Assembly (NCBI GenBank): GCA_028554795.2
Contig: CM068831.1
Coordinates: forward strand, 59,824,769-59,888,768
Source: Sinohyriopsis cumingii
Lineage: Eukaryota > Mollusca > Bivalvia > Unionida > Unionidae
Direction of reading: 5' to 3'
DNA length: 64,000 bases
Part shown: piece after piece, positions 12,573-26,149 of the stretch
Position numbering within the stretch: position 1 is the stretch's first letter
Layout: each line of letters starts with the position of its first letter
Position numbers and translations under genes: made by a program
The notes under the pieces: generated by a model
Told to the model about the DNA's origin: nothing
Database searches by the model: none
Seen by the model: the letters and a program-made list of their open reading frames with translations, nothing else

Positions 12573-12966
12573 CTATAGGTATTACAATAAGACAACTCTG
12601 AACTCCCATAGGTATTACAATAAGAAAACTCTAAACTCCCATAGGTATTACAATAAGAAAACTCTAGACTCCCATAGGTATTACAATAAGAAAACTCTAG
12701 ACTCCCATAGGTATTACAATAAGAAAACCCTAAATTCCCATAGGTATTACAATAAGAAAACTAAACTCCCACAGGTATTACAATATGAAAACTCTAGACT
12801 CCCATAGGTATTACAATAAGAAAACTCTAAACTCCCATAGGTATTACAATAAGAAAACCCTAAATTCCCATAGGTATTACAATAAGAAAACTAAACTCCC
12901 ACAGGTATTACAATATGAAAACTCTAGACTCCCATAGGTATTACAATAAGAAAACTCTAAACTCCT
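12573..12966. repeat. Minisatellite, 33-bp unit, about 12 copies
   Basis: Unit about AACTCCCATAGGTATTACA followed by ATAAGAAAACTCTA. A block of several units (around 12680-12790 and again 12820-12930) is itself duplicated, so there is a higher-order repeat. Confidence 0.92.
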
Positions 12967-15726
12967 ACCCATACCAATTACAGATTTAAGTTCCATCCAG
13001 ATCTGAGAGAATACAGCTGCCCTTTGATTAAAGTCAATCCTACCTGGTTTGAAAGTTTCTACAGCAGAAATTAAAGGAAGGACATTATTCTGGCACACTA
13101 GAATTAACACAAGTCTTCATATACAAATGAATTTTATATGATTATGCTTATTTCTCAGGACACATTAAGTAAAACACATCTTGTGAGACACAGTTCAAAA
13201 TGGAACAAAATTTATGAGCCCCTTGTTTAAAGTTCAATACAATACAATGTTTCACCTCTGTATTAGGGACACTTTACCATAATGATTGATAGCTCGAAAT
13301 CACACACATACGCACACTCCATAAATGACAAAATTGTGTAGCCACTTAACTGTCCTTTCTATACGGATTTTAACCCATTATACCATAGGTGATTCAACTG
13401 TTGATAGAACCAATATGACAAATATTACCCAAATAAAATGCATGGTGAAGAAGAAAACGATTCCCTAGCCCAGTTAGTATTTTTAAGGCGAGTGAACTTT
13501 ATGTACATAGTCTCATTATTAAACAAGTCTCATTATCAAACAGGAAAAATGTAAAAAAAAAAAATATATTTATACTTTGGAGATCATTTTCCAAGCATCA
13601 TCCTTAATGTCAGAAACTTTCACCCGTGTGATGGGCACTAAATATTTAAATGAAAAGTAGTTCTAATCACGTCATGGAAGCTACATGCGTCTGTTGTTAC
13701 ATGTGAGAAAGATTCATAACTGTGTACCCTCCTAGATCAGGCATGTTTACATCTAATATCACATTGAAAACTGACGTGTTTATTTCTGAGCTAGTAATTT
13801 TAAAATCCTACAATATATTCTCCTTTTTCAAGAGACTGCCTTATCAAATCTAATCAAGAAAATGATTTATGGAAACATGAAAGTCACTAATCAACTTTTG
13901 CAATTGTCCCAATCATGTAAAAAGTCAGCAAATTAATAAAAACATGAATTACACATATTTGTGTCAAATGAAAGAGACAGGTTAGATATGAACTTGCTTA
14001 AGAGTTTAATAACAGTAATTCAATGATGATTTATAAAAGGGAACTACACGTGATCATTACATGTGATAATTAAAGAGTTTACCTGTTTTTAATTCTACAG
14101 AAGCATAGCGGAGTTTACGCAGTAAAGGTATTTGAGATTTTGACAAGGATATTTAAATTTAATATGGTCAGCTTAAAAAGTATTAATCTGCCTGAATGTC
14201 TGTCAACATTTATAGTTTATCTCCTGTGAAAAACCCCAGGAGGCCAGCTTTGTGCAGGAAAAAAGAAATAAAAAATAGGGCAGTGTGGTGAGAGAACTTA
14301 TTATGAAGCTAAGGTTTATCATGGACAAGTTATGTTAATTTAAAGTCCATTCAAAAGCTGATGTTATATGTGTATTATTCTGTGTAAAGTCATTCTGACA
14401 TAATCTAAATCATCAATATGAAATATTTCAGATGCACGATAAAACTGAATGAACGTACTTTCTGCTCCTTTTTTATTTTTTAACCAAATTCTATATCTAT
14501 ACAAAATTTGTATAGTGTTAAGCTGAAGTGATGAAATGTGCTGAATTAAATGCGGAGTCATTTTTTCTTTCTTCATTTTTACTGTATAATTAAAAAAACT
14601 GATAAAACTGAATCCTAGATCCTACTATCACAGTCACTGAACCATAATATTTGTAAGCCTATACTGTGTGCATAATTGACGATTAATCCTAAGCCTGAAA
14701 AAGACTGCAAGAAAATAAATCTTAGGACTATCTCATTCATGCTGTTCTTGACAAGTGGGCCTCTTTCGATCATTCTTACAGAAGAGGGCTCTTTGACTCC
14801 ATAACAAAGTAATTATTAAAAAAAAATATTTAAAGAATATGCAATTCATTACTATCACTCACATAGCGTTAGGCAAGCATTACGGTCTCTGATGACCAAA
14901 AATTGACAAAATACTAATTGAGAACCAATAATGATAATTTTACTTTAATGATTCTGAATTTTGACCTTTAAACATATCAAACACCAAGAAAATTGTCCTT
15001 AATGATTGCATCTTGACTGCTAAATTTCACTATATAGAATTAAATAGATTTGCATAACTCATACCAAAAAGTAAAATGTAAACTTCAATAATTTGGACCT
15101 TTGATCATTAACCACAAATCAATTTAATGCTGACCTTACATATAGTCCCCCAAAAATTGAAACATGAGGATGGGGGAGGGGGGTAACTTGTAAGGCAGAA
15201 AACTAAAAATTAACAACTTATAAGGTAAAGTACACTGAAAATCTTACTATAACCTGTTTTCTGCACCAAAGAAGTTATTGATTGACGACGACAGTGTTTC
15301 ACAGAACTTAATCTGCTATTTCTTGCTGAATCAAAGTTAATATTTGAACATTTTCAGCTTATAAGCCAGTGTCATACAGTCCTTTACCAATAACTGTAAC
15401 TACCCACATAGTTTCCAAGCACATGTCATGGCAAAATAATGACAACTTGTAACTGGATCAAAGAGAACTGAGTTACTATTTTTACAGTTTTTACACCATG
15501 AATACCATGGTGGCTGATGTTTTTGAACATGGATATGTCTGGTTTATTTGTACATGATAATCAAGTTGATTTATGATATAAGCAAATACATATTATAAGT
15601 CAATGCAGGAAAAACTGAATAATGGTATATATAAAATGCAGATCCCACCCACATTATTTAGAAATGAAATGCCATGCAGCTAATTAATTCCTGAACATTT
15701 TGTTTTTGTGTAAAATTATAAAGATA
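12967..15726. other. Intronic DNA, nothing recognised
   Basis: AT-rich, no gene, no assigned repeat. Short ORFs here are chance frames without recognisable motifs. Confidence 0.45.
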
Positions 15727-15935
15727 AGATAAAAGACTAGTTCAGCTGCAACCGGCGCATACCCAGATCTGCCATCATATAATGCACTGGTAGATCTGGG
15801 TCTATGCAGTTTGTTTGCAGTAGTCAGTAAAACAAATATCATAGACCCTGAACATGTGCATTATGCATGGCAGATCGGGATCTTTTTGGAAGAGTTAGAC
15901 TAAACATATAAACAAGTATATATGGTACTTGTATA
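15727..15935. mobile_element. MITE copy (family M)
   Basis: Shares CCCAGATCTGCCATCA, AGATCTGGGTCTATGCAGTT and TAGTCAGTAAAACAAA with the copies at 19425 and 26873. Several short self-complementary motifs (CAGATCTGGGTC against GACCCTGA) give it a multi-stem fold. Confidence 0.6.
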
Positions 15936-16239
15936 CTGCTATGAAACAATAAGTAAATTAATTCCTGTGATATTTGCATACAATTAAACAATAAACAATA
16001 GACCATTGTATTTGTCAATGACAAGAATCTGATGCCTCCTCATCCATGCCACCTCATATGCTTCAAATTTGTATTGTTTCTATCCACTACAGTTATTGTG
16101 ACAGTAGCAATTTCATGAAAAACTGCTGAATCATTTCTGGTATTGTTTAGGTATCATTTGTACGTACTTGTTACTGCCTCAGCTACAGAGACTGACTGGT
16201 TAACTAGGATGACAAGAAACATTAAGGGTCCTGCAGAAT

Positions 16240-16490
16240 GTGGAACCATGGTGGCACAATGGTTAAGACATGACAGACTCAAGACCAGACGTGTCAGGTC
16301 AGTGTTCAACTGGTACCCCTGAAACAGCCTGGATCAAATCATATTTTCCTTGGCCTGAACATGATATAACTTGCTTTGCCATGAAATACACAAAACCAAC
16401 CAGTCTGTAGAATGTTGTGTCCCACCAGTAATTTACACCATTGGAATTTCCACTGGCAATAACCAAGAACCAGGCACCAGCAAGCCTTAA
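16240..16490 (+). repeat. tRNA-like SINE (another family)
   Basis: Head CATGGTGGCACAATGGTTAAG with a degenerate B-box (GTGTTCAACTGG), followed by a core containing CCTTGGCCTGAACATGATA. Not a working tRNA gene. Confidence 0.45.
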
Positions 16491-17182
16491 AGGTCATATC
16501 AGTTCTTGTCACCGTGCCTTGGTTTTGCCACCATGCCTTGACAGTGCCACCATGCCTTAATTATTTCTCATCATGACTTAGTAGCTAGTTTGCACCATCA
16601 TTAAAAAATAAAATTCCTTTCCCCTAATGCACCATTACAGATCATCTCTTACAGTTTTAATACATTACTGCTGCAGATACCCAGCTCTACCTGACTGCTG
16701 AAGTAGCTGCTGCAACTTCCCTTCAGGACAATTACTACAGCCTGATGCTGTTAGAACAAATGATAACCTTTTAGGTGATCACTTGAACAGATTACACATC
16801 TAACTTTCACACTTTCATCAGACTAATGTGGCTGTTAAATTTTGGTGATTGATGAAATCTAAATCACTTTTAGTGTTCCTAAAGCTGTCATAAAATAAAG
16901 TCATCAAAATTTACACGTCACAGTTTGGGTGTTATATATACACTTCTGTTATCTCCAATGTATGTTCTTTCAGATACAACTTTCCTTCAGCAAAATAGTT
17001 GTGCAGAATTATCACTTTCATGAAAAAGAATTTCAAAGATAAAAAGGAATGGGTTGAATCACATTCTTAGATTTGTCAACTTTATATGTCCATCTCCACT
17101 GGACAAGCTGTGTCATAATCCAATTGTGATATATCTCATGGGTTTTTACTGAAATAACATCACGCTACCAATGCAATATCAC

Positions 17183-17502
17183 CACTCTGGTGGCCTTGAG
17201 TGGTTAGAGCATCAGCCTTGGATGCAAGAGGTCGTGGGTTTGATCCCCGTTCGAGTCAATCAAAGACTTATAAAAATGGTACTAACAGCAGCCTCACTAG
17301 GCGCTTATCATTTAGAGGTTAGTGTTAGGACTGGTCGGCCTGGTGTGAGGATAATGTAACTGGGTGGGACATCATGCTACATGTCTGCAGCAATCGATGT
17401 CCCTGAGTTCTAGACATCACTATAAACTGCCACAGCAGATATAAGTGACATAACTGAAATACTGTTAAAGCTATGTTAAAAATCCAAATCACACACACAC
17501 AC
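17183..17502 (+). repeat. tRNA-derived SINE (family B), full-length-like
   Basis: Starts with CACTCTGGTGGCCTTGAG and has a strong B-box (GGTTTGATCCC). A core with GACTTATAAAAATGGTACT and GTGGGACATCATGCTACATG follows, and it ends in a (CA)n tail at about 17490. It is among the best preserved of five copies. Confidence 0.85.
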
Positions 17503-17963
17503 CTATGCAATATCAGGTTCAGTTCCTGACAACAGTTGTGTTCTGTATCCCGACCTGTTATAATTGGAAACTCGTCAACTCTCAGGAGCTCACAGATCAG
17601 CTCTGAGAGGTGAATCTTGGCAACATTTAACAATGCATTGCCCCATACAAGCTATCTAAGGTTGTCAGTGTGACATTTTCTCTAGTGGTACATGCACATA
17701 GCTATTAAACAGATGAACTCCATCTGATTCCTGATGGTGAGAGTTTGCATCCCTTCATTCCCCATTACAGTATGTTAATATATGGGGTGAGGTAAATATC
17801 TGCACTGAAACCAATACCAAACTGTTGTTTAGGAACAGGAAAGAATGAATAACTGAGGTACAGCAAGACTGAATATAACTTAATACATGTGGATGTTGAG
17901 ACTGAAAGGAACATATTACAGCTATCTCTCTCTACTGAAAAGAGGCAGTTAAAACAAAACAAT

Positions 17964-19426
17964 TACAGTAAAACCTGTTATTAGAGACGTACTGCCTCTT
18001 CTGTTAAACAAAAGCGGTCTCTCAAGACAGGTGGTCTCTCATAAGAGGCGTGTGAAAATGGACTGGTCTCCAGAGTCAATAGTGAGCATTGTTGAAAAAT
18101 AATAAAAAATACCCATACTCACTGCACATGTATCATTTCCTTCATTCATAAATCTTGTTAAACATTGCATGCATTCCTCACAAAATAACTTTATCTAATA
18201 AAGATATACATTTTCAGACAACATGATTCAAATTTATGTTTGAATATCACATGAATATGTTCTTTCTTCCAGTGTTAGAATTTTTCATTTTTTCATCAGA
18301 GGTTCTACCATTGTTATTAGTGTTGATATAATAACAACAACATCCATTTTGGTTTTGATCAGGTTTGGGGGAAATGTGGAATAAATATATATTATGTACC
18401 AATGAATGAAACCAAAAGACATCATTAACTTGGCAAGAAAAAATACATTTATTCTGAGACGAATTAGTTTAAATCACCATCATTATAGCTTGATAAAAGT
18501 TGGATTCATCTGCACCTGGGTAAACAAATGGTGGCTATGTGAAACACTGTAACAAAACAAACAAAACAAAAAAATATCTGGAAATGATTCTCACTTACTA
18601 GTTTGAAGACAGAGTTCATTCACCCCCTCGGCATTATGGATTAACTGGAAAGACAAACAATGTACTCAACTCTACACAGAATGTGTGGGAGATTTTGGAT
18701 TTTTAACATAGCTTTAAAAAATTTTCAGTCATATCACTACAATTGTCTGCAGTGTGGCAGTTCATAGTGATGTCTAGCACTTGGGCAGTATATGCCGCAG
18801 TCACATTATCCTGACACTAGGCTGACCAGTCCTAACACTAACCTCTTAAGGATGAGCGCCGTTAGTACCATTTTTATAAGTGATATGACTCAGTTGGGGA
18901 TTGAACCCATGACCTCACGCATCCAAGGCACATGCTCTAATCCACTAGGCCACTGGAGCAGTCCACCCTATACCGAAGCACTTTCAAAAGATTCATCACT
19001 GGGACATTAGGACTACCCGCATTGTGTGGGTTTTCACAAATATAAAGAAAAAAATACAAACCTCTAAATTGACTATGTCCATCATTACTCCCTTCGATGA
19101 AAAAATGGTTAATCTTACTGGCTATTCACATGACTTCGGCACTACAATGGCGGTTACTGACATGTACTTTAGTCAGGTTAACTGCAGTTTACAAATGACA
19201 CCATACGCTGGACTTGTATGTCAAGATCGGTTGTGTTGATCTGTATTTTTGTGATGCAGTCGTTCATAGTAGTGTCAAAATGCATATTTTGCCAAGACAT
19301 TACAGTCACTGGTTGCGTTCATAACAGAGCGCTTATATAATAAATTCAAACTGTGCATTACAATTGTGGTTAGAAATGACAGGTGGTCACTCACAGAAGA
19401 AGTCGCTCGTAACAGTTTTTACTGTA
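17964..19426. mobile_element. Long MITE-like element with nested SINE
   Basis: Left end TACAGTAAAACCTGTTATTAG (17964) and right end CGTAACAGTTTTTACTGTA (to 19426) are inverted repeats. Both begin with the same TACAGTAAAA as the 182-bp MITE at 7022. Inside lies GGTCTCTCAAGACAGGTGGT, also shared. A family-B SINE (18683-18963) sits within it, so the element may have grown by nested insertion. No transposase is seen. Confidence 0.5.
18683..18963 (-). repeat. tRNA-derived SINE (family B)
   Basis: The minus-strand head (GACTGCTCCAGTGGCCTAG) carries a B-box-like motif around GGGTTCAATCC. The core TCAGGATAATGTGACTGCGG is slightly shortened compared with the 17183 copy. Confidence 0.8.
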
Positions 19427-19640
19427 CCATATAAACTTGTTTATAAGCAATCCAACTGCAATCTGCACAGACCTAGATATGCCATCACATACTGCGCAGG
19501 CAGACCTGGGTATGTGCAGTTTATTTGCAGTAATCAGTAGAACCAACAACAAAGACCCAGTTCGGTTAGCACATTATGCTAAAGCAGATCAGGATCTTTG
19601 TTTTTGCAGTCTGACTGAGACTTTAAGCGAGTACAGAGTG
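19427..19640. mobile_element. MITE copy (family M)
   Basis: TIR-like ends (CATATAAACTTGTTTATAAGC and GACTTTAAGCGAGTACA) enclose AGACCTAGATATGCCATC, GCAGACCTGGGTATGTGCAG and CAGATCAGGATCTTTG, as in the 26873 copy. It directly abuts the right end of the 17964-19426 element. Confidence 0.6.
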
Positions 19641-19726
19641 TAGTATGAACAGAAATGTGCTATAACAGATGCAGTGGTATAAAGCCAGTAGTAAACTGAA
19701 CCTTAGCTTATGGAAAGAATGTGCTG

Positions 19727-19760
19727 TATTATTATTATTATTATTATTATTATTTCTATT

Positions 19761-19808
<48 letters not shown>
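19727..19808. repeat. (TTA)n microsatellite
   Basis: ATT/TTA triplets with a short TATCATTATCATT interruption. The poly-Leu and poly-Asn frames here are artefacts of the repeat. Confidence 0.95.
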
Positions 19809-19811
<3 letters not shown>

Positions 19812-22800
19812 ACTGATACATGCATTTAGTAACAGAATTACTTCCATGAAAAGTCCTGCTGAAAAATCCTGAGAAAAGATTATATCATATCCAATTAGTT
19901 TTCAACAAGCTTGTCAATTACATGAATACATTATTCATAATCATGATGATCTGAGTAAAAGATTTTATGGTGCAGCAAAATACAATGACTTGAGAAACAA
20001 ATCACACAAATATGCAAACTGTACATAGCCACATACAACATGCTCACTGACAGCCTCAATTTGCCAACACTGAACAGTGTACACTCAGATCTGCTATCAA
20101 ATAACCTGCCCCCAAAACTGGGGTCCCAACAGCCATTTGTATCAAATGACAGACACAGTATAAATAGGCACAGTATGATATGGAAGATATGGGTTTCCAC
20201 CATTTGTAATAAATCATGTGTAATACAGTGGGTAAAAATACATGAGTATCAAAATGAAATTAGTCACAATGATGGGGATGAGAACACAAAAATGGTAAGG
20301 GAAGGACAACTTGTAAACAAGTTAGTAAGAATTTATACAGTAAGAGCACACACTGAATTGCACTGTAGTCCGAGACCCCACCAAAACCATTGGCAAGAAC
20401 AAAGAGAGATCTCAGTTACACACATATTCTAAGGTTGTGATTGAAATACCTTTCAGCACAGATGACAAAAGTATACAAGGAATTATTTACATTAAGCTGA
20501 TATCTGTGTCTTGTAAACCAAATCATGTGGTGGACATTTATAACAATACACATGTTCCAAATTACAAATGTCTGAGTTCTGATTTACTACCCTATCACAG
20601 ATATCAAAATTATACTTGACACATAAATGGTAGACAGCCCATGGAGTCACTGGCTTTTATACATGATGTTTTGCTACCCAGTGTTTCTAAATTTGTATAA
20701 AATTTGCACACAATATATCATTTTTAAGGCTTTGTTTTTTAAAGACATCACTGATTTAAAAATCGTAAGTAGCTGAGAATTTAAAATGATAAAGGTAAAA
20801 AAAATCATGTCCAGTCTCATCAAGAACATTCAATAATACACAAATGCATGTAAGTTGAACATTCAATAATACACAAATTATCACCCACACAATTAACAGA
20901 CATAAAAAATTGCACTCAACCACATGTATATTTATTTGTAAGTGGCAAGCAAGGAAGGTTCACAAAGTAATGATTTATTCTACAACACAAGAATGCAATT
21001 CATGACAATTTTTCTGAAATTACAACTAAAAATCAATTAAATGTGGAACAACATTTTTCAAGTCCTACCTAAAAATCCTACCAATAGTCATAAAATTCCC
21101 ACACATTTTTTTCCAATGAAGGAGCCTGCAATATCCCCCATAAAATTCCACTAACAGAACAGACCTAATAGCCTGTCCAATTGGACAAATGCAAGTTGAA
21201 ACTGATTCCTGAATAAAGCCAATACAAACTGATGTCTAATATTTTAATTAATGGCAGGCTATCCTATAATCTGCTTTTGTCTTAGCACACAAAAAAAGGG
21301 ATTGATGCTGTGTGGTAATACCATCCAAACCATTATTTTCAACAGCGAGCAGGGAGGTTGTGTTTCTTTTCATTTCATCTAAACAAACAATTTGTTTTCA
21401 AGAAAAAAGTGTCCTCAATAATTTGTATCGTGTAAAAGAGTAAAACCATTCAAATTACTTAAAAGTCTACAGTAACTTGTCTTGTTGGACAATGGGTTCA
21501 TTAAAAAATGTTCAAGGCCTGATTTGTTTTCTTTGACAAATTAGTCTTAGTTCTACTTATAATGTCATTTTAACACATAACTGAGTAATGTGGTCTTGTG
21601 TATTTCCATTGTATGCAGTAAGGTACATTACATGCATTATTAAAAAATGGTTCAAAAATCTTTGAAATCACTAGATACATAATACCCTATATACATATAT
21701 ATCTTTCCAAGCATTATAATACTGCTTTATACTTTGCATTGGGTGACATGCAAGTTTGTTTACTGCAATAGGCCATGTTTATACAGAACTTCATGCAGGA
21801 ATATTGATCTACAATTTCTATGCAGCTAATAGCTACATGAAAATGTTGAATATCCATGTAAACCTGTTTGTTAACATTGACAGAACCACTAACAAATTTC
21901 ACTCAAATTTTCATGTACTTGCTGCTCTCAGTAAAGCATAATAAAACAATATCACAATTTAGCTGCAGCATTTTATTATTTTCCATTAAAAATGCCTGAA
22001 ATAGGCACAATCCTTCAGGTTTCATTCTGGTTAAATGGAAACCTGCCTTAGCAGACAACTTGATATAAAGACCATCTGTTCATTATGAATAATATTAATC
22101 TCTTTTCTTTTCATTTTAATTGAAAAATACATCTACAAGGCAGTTGCATCTTCAAACAACTGTAGTGTGGTACAACCACATGTCCTTTGAAACATGCTCC
22201 ATTCTAGAAGGATAATACTATAATACAGTCAGGTTTATGTAAAGAATTCTAGCCCTATCTTTTAATAATTTTGCTCCTTCTATGCCTTTGTCTGTTTTCT
22301 TACACAATATGTATTTTTGGGAATTGTATTATCATTATCTTTTTGTGTTTTTTTGAATGTATGTTTGCTTTTAGATGGGGTTGGTTTGTCTTCCAAGAGA
22401 TTTTAGCTACTCTTTGTACTTTTGAACCTAACTTTTACTTGGCATTATATATGCTACACTGTACTGATGTGCCATTGAACCCTATACATATAGCACTCCC
22501 TCGTATGTACCATCATTCATTTAAACACATTTGTTATAAGGCAGATATCGTCAATGATTCGATTTTATTATGAAATATTAAAATTATATAATGTACTTCA
22601 TAATAATGCAGTTTCACTATACATCTTTGCCAAGTTTCACACTATTTTATTACTCATTATAATGCCATCTCACTATTACTATTGTCAAGTTTTACTTCTT
22701 AATATTCCCTCATTATACTGTCTCACAGTATACATTTTTGACAAGTTTCAATATATAGTACCCTCATTATAATGCCTTTATCAGAACTATGTTGTAAAAT

Positions 22801-24189
22801 GCCTTATAGTGTGCCTACCTTATGATGAATAACTGGATACTGTACTCCCTCATTATAATGCCATCCATGGGAATCGTAGAGTATACCACCTTATACTGAG
22901 ACTATCTAATAATTAATTTTAGTACATATCATTTTACTATCACTTAATGACATGGGATCTATGACCATACTAGCCTTGTCACACTGAACTGATGTTATTA
23001 TCGATGGCCTAATAGTGAAAGAGTGCTTTTTATATAAAATAAAGAACAACTCATTCTGTGAAACTTAGTGTCCCACATGAACTTTTATGACGATGTTGGC
23101 CCACCCCACATTATTCTACTATTTGTTGACTTGCAGAAACTGTAACACAAAACATCATGGCTGATGATGCCTGGCATCAATGACATTACTGTTTGTTACC
23201 TCTGCCTCACCTGCATATTTATGTACATGAGACAAAAATAAACACTTAGGCAGCTGTGACAAATATACATGCTTTCAGCAGATGATACAAAAACCTTTTC
23301 CCACCTTTACCTTAGCGCTAGTGCAGGTAACTGATACATTAAACATATACCATTATCTACTGGCTTCTTTGACTTTAAGTTAATTTGTCGTCAGGTTGTT
23401 TTAATCAGTCTAGATAAACTCATAAACATAATGAATTAAATGTGCTAGTTCAATCAATCTGACAGTCAGGTGATCATTAAAAGCTCTTGTTGCTGATCAA
23501 GGACATGTACATAAATTCTACAATTCCTTAAAATCTTCTTAATTTTCAGATTTCCACAAAGCCCAACTTGACAGAATCTCTGTACAGCATTCACTTTGGC
23601 TTCACTTTACAAAAAATATTGTCCACCTATGACCTAGGTAAATGTTAATGGGTTTTTAATTAAAAAAACTTTACTTTTTTTTAAATACTGTTTTATCCCA
23701 TCTCTTTGCAATTGGAAGGACTTCATGGTAAGCTTGGCATAATCTTAGCAGGGGATGTCCAAATTCGTATACATTATATTATATGCTTAAAGGCATTCTC
23801 ATGCTCAAGTCTGTACAAATCTCATTCTAACAATAGTTTGGTCTAAAATGAAACTGAATGAAATTCATAATACAAATGACAATTTCAAGGGACAAACATA
23901 AAAGGAGAACATGTGCATGTTTAGTTTCTTCCATATAATCATCAGTTTGGATAATGCTCACTCAGCCTTATTGCATGGCAATACTCTCATACACTTATGT
24001 AAGGAAAATTAAGCCATAAATCAACCAGAGAATGAAGTACTGACCTTCCTGACATATTGAGCAAATTCTAAAACACATGGGCACTACAGCATTGGGACAA
24101 TCAGTTAAGTAAACAGGTCTCCCTTAAACAGTACAAAGAAAAAGCTGGCATGACTTCAAATATTCTACAAAATATATTCACGATGACAG
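19809..24189. other. Intronic DNA, nothing certain
   Basis: About 4.4 kb of AT-rich sequence. Frames up to 130 codons (20040-20432, 22271-22573) show no domain, splice support or composition bias that would make them genes. A degraded stretch at 22590-22900 repeats the CATTATAATGCCAT theme of the 83-bp array. Confidence 0.5.
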
Positions 24190-24545
24190 CACGACATACC
24201 TACTTGTTATGTCAGATCTGACTGTAAACATACTCTGACCCTGATCTGCCATTGCATAATGTGCCAGCATATCAGTGTCTATCTTGTTTGTTTTACTGAT
24301 TATTTCAAACAGGCTGTACAGATACAGCTATGATGGGCCATAATATGGCAGCAGACCTAAATATATGCTGTTGGTAGTTAGAACAAACCAGTGAATATAT
24401 GTGTTACTACATTCAGTGTATGGAAGACTGTACAGACTTTACTATGATGGGCCATAATACAACAGCAGATCTGGATATATGCTGTTTGTATCATAACTAA
24501 CTTCTGAGTATATAGGGTAGTACATGGAAGCATGTAAGGACTGCA
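24190..24545. mobile_element. MITE copy (family M), rearranged
   Basis: Contains GACCCTGATCTGCCATTGCA and two near-identical following blocks (GCTATGATGGGCCATAATATG at about 24331 and CTATGATGGGCCATAATACA at about 24440). The copy therefore seems internally duplicated. Confidence 0.45.
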
Positions 24546-24595
24546 TATGATTATGACTACGTTTGAAAACCTTAGTCAAAGTTAAATTGATTCAC

Positions 24596-24736
24596 AGCAT
24601 CACAAGTAGGTTATTTAGTGCTGAGGCAATTCGATTAAAATAAGTGCCTTGTCCAAGCAAATCCAATGGTGGGATCTGAACACATGCAATTTCTTTGGCA
24701 AGTCCAGCAAATTAAGCACTAAAGTGCTGCCAGTAT
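24596..24736 (-). repeat. SINE relic (family C)
   Basis: Shares AGTGCTGAGGCAATTCGAT and GCCTTGTCCAAGC with the 4555 copy. The head region is degraded. Confidence 0.45.
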
Positions 24737-24867
24737 TCAAAGGAATCAGAACTAGAGAACGGTTCATCCATGATTTTGTTTTAGAAAGTTTTATTTTTAG
24801 AATGGATGGGTGATTTTGCCTACAATGCCCACTTTCAATGTTTCACTGGATACTGTAAACACCATTT

Positions 24868-25175
24868 CATTACAAACTACAGTAAAACATCAATTCACTG
24901 AAAACAGTACTGAGTTAAACACAAATTCAGTGAAATAGTAAAGTAAAATACCAATTCACTGAAAACTGTACAGGAAAACACCAAATCATTGAATACTGTA
25001 CAATAACACAACACATAACTGAATACTGTACAATAAAACACCAAATCACTGAAAACTATACAGTAGAACACAAATTCACTGAACACTGTAAAGTAAAATA
25101 CCAATTCACTTGAAACTGTACAGTAAAATTCCAATTAAGAAAATACCAATTCACTGAAAACTATACAGTAAAACA
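24868..25175. repeat. Minisatellite, about 30-bp unit, about 10 copies
   Basis: Unit about CACTGAAAACTGTACAGTA followed by AAACACCAATT, with indels between copies. Open frames across it are repeat translations. Confidence 0.88.
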
Positions 25176-25665
25176 CAAATAAAAGTACTCCATCACTATA
25201 ACTGCTCATGGGAGACAAAAGTAAACTGACTTATAGGTAAGGCATACTCATATTGACAAACTACTATTAAATAATGAAATGGGATCCATGACAACACCCA
25301 TCTTATAAAAAGGGACCTTCTTACAGAGGTAACTGATAGTGAGGGTCTACTGTATTCAGTCACTGATTAACCTAATTGTTCACATGCATGAACACCCGCT
25401 GCCACATTCCTTAAGTTTAAAAGAGCACATGATAAAAATCAGTTCCTGATACAAGTGAATTTTAGAACAAAATCATTTTCTCCAAATCAGGGTCCAATAA
25501 CTGTACAGTTATTGATAGCAAAAGTGTTTTGTCTGACCCAAACTCACCCCTCTGGATCTGCCATTGACAAGGCAAATCCAGCAAAAACTATGGCCACCTT
25601 AAATTACTGACCTACTGTATATATACAGATTGAAGGTGACCCTTCTTATTCTGGACAAAATACCT

Positions 25666-25682
25666 CTGCCCCCCCCCACCAC
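25666..25682. repeat. Poly-C rich run
   Basis: CTGCCCCCCCCCACCAC at the left border of the next array. Confidence 0.7.
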
Positions 25683-25705
25683 AAGTAACTGACCCATTAC
25701 ACAAT

Positions 25706-26141
25706 ATCCCTCCAATGCCAATTCCTCAATACAAGATCACTCCATTGTCAATTCCTCAACACAAGATCACTCCAATGCCAATTCCTCAATACAAGATCAC
25801 TCCATTGCCAATTCCTCAATACAAGATCACTCCACTGCCAATTCCTCAACACAAGATCACTCCAATGCCAATTCCTAAATAAAAGATCACTCCAATGCCA
25901 ATTCCTCACCACATGATCACTCCAATGCCAATTCCTCAACATAAGTTCACTCCAATTCCTCAATACAAGATCACTCCAATGCCAACTCCTCAATACAAGA
26001 TCACTCCAATGCCAATTCCTCAACACAAGATCACTCCAATGCCAATTCCTCAATACAAGATCACTCCAATGCCAACTCCTCAACACAAGATCATTCCAAT
26101 GCCAATTCCTCAATACAAGATCACTCCAGTGACAATTCTCT
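25706..26141. repeat. Minisatellite, 30-bp unit, about 14 copies
   Basis: Unit about AAGATCACTCCAATGCCAATTCCTCAATAC, highly uniform, with alternating CAATAC/CAACAC variants and a shortened copy at about 25945-25970. Because the unit is a multiple of three, it opens long frames on both strands (for example a repeated RNWHWSDLVL on the minus strand); these are not supported as genes. Confidence 0.95.
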
Positions 26142-26149
26142 AACTATTA

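Noticed and set aside
17183-17260. Functional tRNA gene
   Set aside because: A- and B-box-like motifs are present but no full cloverleaf; the same head occurs with the same downstream core in five places, so it is a SINE.
20040-20432. 130-codon plus-strand frame
   Set aside because: No recognisable domain, promoter, splice signals or repeat relation; chance length in AT-rich DNA cannot be excluded.
22271-22573. 100-codon hydrophobic frame
   Set aside because: T-rich sequence yields Leu/Phe/Ile by chance; no other support.
25748-26113. Minus-strand frame repeating RNWHWSDLVL
   Set aside because: Pure translation of a 30-bp tandem repeat; the unit length is a multiple of three, so open frames are expected.
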